Assembly: GCA_900696575.1 (NCBI GenBank) | Contig: CAADHD010000024.1 | Coordinates: 1-64,000, forward strand | Direction: 5' to 3' | Source of the DNA: an uncultured Bacteroidota bacterium | GTDB taxonomy: Bacteria > Bacteroidota > Bacteroidia > AKYH767-A > OLB10 | DNA length: 64,000 bases | Shown here: piece after piece, positions 60,395 through 64,000 of the stretch | How the letters are laid out: every line of letters starts with the position of its first letter | Position numbering within the stretch: the stretch's first letter is position 1 | The notes under the pieces: model-generated | Told to the model about the DNA's origin: nothing | What the model saw: the letters and a program-made list of their open reading frames with translations, nothing else | Databases searched by the model: none | Translations under genes and position numbers: made by a program

Positions 60395-62788
60395 TCAACG
60401 CAGAAGCGTTACTGTTCCTTTCCTGCTGAATTTTTTTTCAGAGCCGTATCCCTTGTAAGTTAAGATATAAACGTAAACGCCTTGCCGGGCTGGTTTGTCG
60501 TTTACGTTTCCATTCCATACAAAGTTTTTTGAATCGGATTCAAAAACAGGCTGACCCCAACGGCTGAATACTTTCACTTCGGCCGATTCGACAAAAGCTG
60601 ATTCCAATTTCCAGACATCATTTTTCCCATCCTGATTTGGTGAAAAAGAATTTGGAATGTAACCGAGCGGTTGCTGGCTTAAAGTAATCTCGTTCGAAAC
60701 GCTCTGCATAGGTAACGGCATAGTATCTTCAATAGCGATGATGCGATAATCAAAATAGCCGTAATCCAAATCAAGCTCATGATCGCCATAGGTTGTATCG
60801 TTGAATTCGGTTGAAGCAACCAAGGCAAAAGGCTCATTGCTTCCGTAAGGTCTGCGGTAAACCTGATACCGGTTAACGCCTTGACTCCATTGCTGATAAG
60901 AATTCCATTCAAGTTTATTAAAAAACATATCACTCTTTCCTTCCAAAAAAACAGTACAGGCCAGGTTGCTTGCCGGGCTTCGGTTATTACAGAGGTCTTC
61001 GTTAATCAGATAGTAACAATAAGAAGTTTTATTGACTTCTACATTGGCATCCAGATAAGTTTCACCGACCGGATGTACCAAGGTGGCAACCGGTTCATAA
61101 GCAGCAAAAGGTTTGTTTTCTGCCCGGTAAATAAAGAATGTAGATGCAGATGCAGCCGGAAATTGCTCCCAGGTAATTTCAATGGCATTGTTATTAACCA
61201 CTGTTGCATTCCTCATCACATTGACCGCGTTGTTAAACTGGGTGGCCGTGCATACGGTGTCTGATGGCAGGCCTGCACCACCACAATCACTGATTAATTT
61301 TACATAGTAGCAATAATTATTGTTCAAATAATCTGTTGCATACAGGTCATCAAAGTGATGTTTGGAATAATCGGGTTGATTTCCTATCAAAGAAAAAAGA
61401 CTGCCGTTCATACTTCGGTAAACTTCCATTTTTTGAAAATGCTTTTGCGGAACGGTTGGCGCCTGCCATATAACCTCCACTTTATCATCGTCCCGAAGTC
61501 CGAGACAAAGTATGTCAGGTTTGTAATCGTTGGCTGATTTAACTTTTATAAAAACAGAATCAAAAGCAGTGAAAGGTAAAGGACAGCCATTATCGCGCAG
61601 CCTGACTACAACCTTATAGGGATCATTTCGTCCATGGCCGCAGTCAGTAACCCAGTAATAAAGGGCAGCGGTATAAAACATTCCACTGTCAGCATTGGCG
61701 GTTGCCAAAGGCGGGGGAATAGCGCCCGGTTGCATGGTTTCGCTGTTTACATCAAGCCACAGTGAATCTTCCGTATCCGATCCGGAAATCAATAATGAAA
61801 TGGTATCCGTTTCGTAAATCTCGAAGTAGTTTGTTCCTGTTTGTTGCACGCTTGAAGATAAACTTAACTGCGGAATACTGCCAAAACAAATAATTACAGA
61901 GAACTCAATTTCGCGCCTGATCATTCCAATCTGCACTCCGTTTCTGAATTCGCGAACATTCACAGCCATAGCATACATTCCTAAATTCTGAACGGTAACA
62001 CTGATTTGTCCGGTTAAAGGATCAACAGTTAACGGCTGAATGCTTTGACAAACATTGGCAAGCGAGTAACCGGAAGCCCATGTTACGGGAGGATAAGGAG
62101 CCGGTAACGGAGTTGGTAAAATTGCCTGAACCGGGGATGTATTCGGAAGTCCGGTATTACCGGCAAGAGGTGTTGAGAGTTCGTAAACCAAAATATCACC
62201 ATCCGGATCCACTGCAGAAAAGCTGTAATTCAATGGTTGATTTTCACAAACAAAAGGCAATGGGTCGTTGCTGAATTGCGGGCTTGAGTTATGAAAAGCG
62301 GGATCGGGCATTTCGGCATAAAAGGCCATACCGGTTTGCAGCGGACTTTGCATGTTAATGATTGTGGAATTGCGGCAACAGCGTTCCCAAATCAGGTAAT
62401 ATCCGTTGGGGTTGTTTGGAATAATGATAGTATCCCTATAGATGGCATACTCTACACACACTTCAGGTGGAATTACACAAGAAGCAGATGGCCCGCTGAG
62501 GCTTACAGAATCCATTTCAACCAAATCCATCAGCAAGGTATCTTGTCTGGCATGCGTAACCTTATCAAAAATTCCAATAAGAATGCTTTGGTCAAAACCG
62601 GCATTGCCCGGCAGGCAGTCGCGGTAAATTTTTACAGTAAGTTCAAACTGATTCCCCGTTAACCAACGGTAGGTAAAATCTCCGCCAACAACGTGGGTAG
62701 CAGAAGATAATGCCGGGAAGAAAAACCACAAAAAAATCATGGAAACTTTACACCATTTCAGAAATGCAACATGGCTTTTCGATTTCAT
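60395..62788 (-). CDS. T9SS type-B sorted (gliding-motility-associated C-terminal) protein
   Basis: 797 residues from the ATG at 62788; the frame runs upstream to a TTG at 62809, but the promoter's -7 element overlaps that codon. Signal peptide about 1-30 (FLWFFFPALSSATHVVGGDF, as FLWFFFPALSSATH). The N-terminal part (THVVGGDFTYRW, YRDCLPGNAGFD, WERCCRN) is a motif set common in large Bacteroidota secreted proteins; fibronectin-like domains follow (about 430-700). The C-terminus (about 715-797) is the type-B sorting domain, with NSFSPNQDGKNDVWKLE, FSRWGQPVFES and GVYVYILTY. I infer export by T9SS and attachment or release at the surface. Confidence 0.9.
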   Translation of the reverse strand: MKSKSHVAFLKWCKVSMIFLWFFFPALSSATHVVGGDFTYRWLTGNQFELTVKIYRDCLPGNAGFDQSILIGIFDKVTHARQDTLLMDLVEMDSVSLSGPSASCVIPPEVCVEYAIYRDTIIIPNNPNGYYLIWERCCRNSTIINMQSPLQTGMAFYAEMPDPAFHNSSPQFSNDPLPFVCENQPLNYSFSAVDPDGDILVYELSTPLAGNTGLPNTSPVQAILPTPLPAPYPPVTWASGYSLANVCQSIQPLTVDPLTGQISVTVQNLGMYAMAVNVREFRNGVQIGMIRREIEFSVIICFGSIPQLSLSSSVQQTGTNYFEIYETDTISLLISGSDTEDSLWLDVNSETMQPGAIPPPLATANADSGMFYTAALYYWVTDCGHGRNDPYKVVVRLRDNGCPLPFTAFDSVFIKVKSANDYKPDILCLGLRDDDKVEVIWQAPTVPQKHFQKMEVYRSMNGSLFSLIGNQPDYSKHHFDDLYATDYLNNNYCYYVKLISDCGGAGLPSDTVCTATQFNNAVNVMRNATVVNNNAIEITWEQFPAASASTFFIYRAENKPFAAYEPVATLVHPVGETYLDANVEVNKTSYCYYLINEDLCNNRSPASNLACTVFLEGKSDMFFNKLEWNSYQQWSQGVNRYQVYRRPYGSNEPFALVASTEFNDTTYGDHELDLDYGYFDYRIIAIEDTMPLPMQSVSNEITLSQQPLGYIPNSFSPNQDGKNDVWKLESAFVESAEVKVFSRWGQPVFESDSKNFVWNGNVNDKPARQGVYVYILTYKGYGSEKKFSRKGTVTLLR

Positions 62789-62806
62789 GCCTGCGAATTG
62801 ATTACT

Positions 62807-62838
62807 CAAAAATACTTTATTTGTCGCCTATGAAGCAA
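62807..62838 (-). promoter_or_regulatory. Promoter of the type-B T9SS cargo gene
   Basis: On the minus strand, TTG (62836-62838), 21 bases, TATTTTTG (62807-62814). This is a full -33/-7 match. Its -33 half lies inside the first codons of the divergent methyltransferase gene. Confidence 0.65.
62816..62823 (+). promoter_or_regulatory. -7-like element of the RlmD/TrmA-type gene
   Basis: TTTATTTG, one mismatch to TAnnTTTG, 6 bases before the ATG at 62830. It adjoins the -7 element of the divergent gene with one base between. Confidence 0.4.
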
Positions 62839-64000
62839 GCCCTTTTTCTAAATGACATAAAGATTACCGATATAAGCAATGAAGGAACCGGAATTGGCAG
62901 GTATGAAAACAGGGTTGTTTTTGTGGATAAGGCTGTGCCGGGCGATGTGGCTGATGTAAAAATTTATAAATCAAAAAAAAAATTTTACGAAGCTTCAATT
63001 GTAAAAATAAAGGAAGCCTCAAGCCTGAGAAATGATCCTTTCTGTCAACATTTCGGAACATGCGGAGGATGCCGCTGGCAGCACCTGAAATACGAAGCAC
63101 AGTTACAGTTTAAAGAAAAGCAGGTAAAGGATGCTCTTGAAAGAATAGGCAATCAAACAGGTTTTGAAATGGAAACCATTCTGGCTTCACCTGTTCAAAC
63201 CGCATACAGAAACCGGCTTGATTTCGGATTCAGCAACAAAAAGTATTTAAGTATTGAAGAAATTCGATCTGGAAGAACATTTGAAGATGGCGCGGTGGGG
63301 TTTCATTTGCCGCGGCTGTTCGATAAAGTGGTTGATATTCAAACCTGTTACCTGATGGACGATCTGAATAATCAAATCAGGCTGGCCGTAAAATCATTTG
63401 CCATTGAAAACAAACTTTCGTTTTACGATCACCGTCAGCACGAAGGATTATTGCGTGGCATGGTGGTAAGAAACACCAATCTTGGCGAATGGATGGTAAT
63501 CATGATGTTCGGAAAAGAAGATAACAAAGGAATCGAAATGGTTATGCATTTTATCCGGACACATTTTCCTCAGCTACACTCGCTGATGTATGTAATCAAC
63601 ACCAAACGAAACGATACTATTTACGATTTGCCGGTTCAGCTTTATCAAGGCGAAAGATTCATTACGGCATCCATTGATGATTTGAAATTCAGGATTTCAC
63701 CAAAATCTTTTTTTCAAACCAACAGCGGGCAGGTAGCCCGTTTGTACAAGGTTGCTTTTGATTTTGCGGAAATCAAACCTCATGAACATGTGTATGATCT
63801 TTACTGCGGTACAGGAACCATTTCCTGCATGGCTGCCCGCCATGCCAAGCAGGTAACAGGAATTGAATATGTGGAAGATGCGGTAAAGGATGCCCGGTTG
63901 AATGCTGAATTGAACGGACTGAACAATCTCTCTTTTCATGCCGGTGATTTAAAAGATTTACTGACCCTGGATTTCTTCCTTACTCATGGCAAACCGCAAG
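62830..64000 (+). CDS. 23S rRNA (uracil-5-)-methyltransferase RlmD/TrmA-type, 3' end outside the window
   Basis: The first 390 codons; the gene runs off the right edge. An N-terminal TRAM-like domain (about 8-55, GTGIGRYENRVVFVDKAVPGD as GTGIGRYENRVVFVDKAV) is followed by an iron-sulfur motif FCQHFGTCGGCRWQHLKY (Cys residues in CxxxxxCxxC), and then the SAM-dependent methyltransferase domain, with SPKSFFQTNSGQ and DLYCGTGTISCMAARHAKQVTGIEYV (as DLYCGTGTISC and VTGIEYV). This is the RlmD/RumA/TrmA family that makes 5-methyluridine in rRNA or tRNA; the iron-sulfur cluster favours the RlmD/RlmCD side. The catalytic Cys region near the C-terminus is not in the window. Confidence 0.92.
   Translation, partial: MKQALFLNDIKITDISNEGTGIGRYENRVVFVDKAVPGDVADVKIYKSKKKFYEASIVKIKEASSLRNDPFCQHFGTCGGCRWQHLKYEAQLQFKEKQVKDALERIGNQTGFEMETILASPVQTAYRNRLDFGFSNKKYLSIEEIRSGRTFEDGAVGFHLPRLFDKVVDIQTCYLMDDLNNQIRLAVKSFAIENKLSFYDHRQHEGLLRGMVVRNTNLGEWMVIMMFGKEDNKGIEMVMHFIRTHFPQLHSLMYVINTKRNDTIYDLPVQLYQGERFITASIDDLKFRISPKSFFQTNSGQVARLYKVAFDFAEIKPHEHVYDLYCGTGTISCMAARHAKQVTGIEYVEDAVKDARLNAELNGLNNLSFHAGDLKDLLTLDFFLTHGKPQ

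Overview
The window comes from a chromosome of a Bacteroidota bacterium; I cannot name the genus. The evidence is: (i) at least seven secreted proteins end in type IX secretion (T9SS) sorting domains; (ii) many genes are preceded by the Bacteroidota promoter element TAnnTTTG; (iii) IspG is the long form with a central insert; (iv) there are SprB-like repeats, an M36 protease, a GIN-domain (DUF2807) outer-membrane protein and DUF5606; (v) a serine palmitoyltransferase and a ketosphinganine-reductase-like protein lie side by side. I see no insertion sequence, prophage, CRISPR array, rRNA or tRNA.

Layout. 1-12 kb: the start of an SprB-repeat protein, then a giant T9SS-exported protein of about 3,740 residues carrying an unusual Glu-type subtilase-fold protease and a 14-copy ALVN[G/A]R hexapeptide array. 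12-26 kb: a membrane-tailed receiver protein, ispG with a secreted sugar-dehydrogenase-like protein, a DNA glycosylase/cdaA/msrA group, a phospholipase-D-type enzyme, a secreted M36 metalloprotease, then a small membrane protein, mutL and a rhomboid protease in one run. 26-34 kb: a NodB-type deacylase overlapping a formyltransferase, a UbiD-type decarboxylase, a glycosyltransferase, an Mpo1-like membrane protein and the two-gene sphingolipid module. 34-43 kb: a coiled-coil protein, tsaD, tamB, hsp20, a lycopene-cyclase-like protein and mltG. 43-53 kb: three T9SS cargo proteins, then an ECF sigma factor, a probable anti-sigma factor and a GIN-domain outer-membrane protein. 53-64 kb: asnB, a large hybrid histidine kinase, DUF5606, a GH57 glycosidase, a type-B T9SS cargo protein and the start of an RlmD/TrmA-type rRNA methyltransferase.

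How the parts work together. Much of the window concerns the cell envelope: exported adhesins and proteases, TamB, MltG, sphingolipid synthesis and a probable envelope-sensing ECF system. The clearest regulatory signal is an identical bipartite site, GTAACA-N15-CCGTCCTA, upstream of both the ECF sigma operon and the GIN-domain gene, which suggests an autoregulated regulon. The most notable protein-level observations are the hexapeptide array inserted within an MBG-type domain, a MutL that has lost all of the usual endonuclease metal motifs, and the formyltransferase/NodB pair that resembles ArnA/ArnD logic. Several reading frames extend upstream through TTG or GTG codons; I used internal ATG starts where a signal peptide, catalytic residue or promoter required it.
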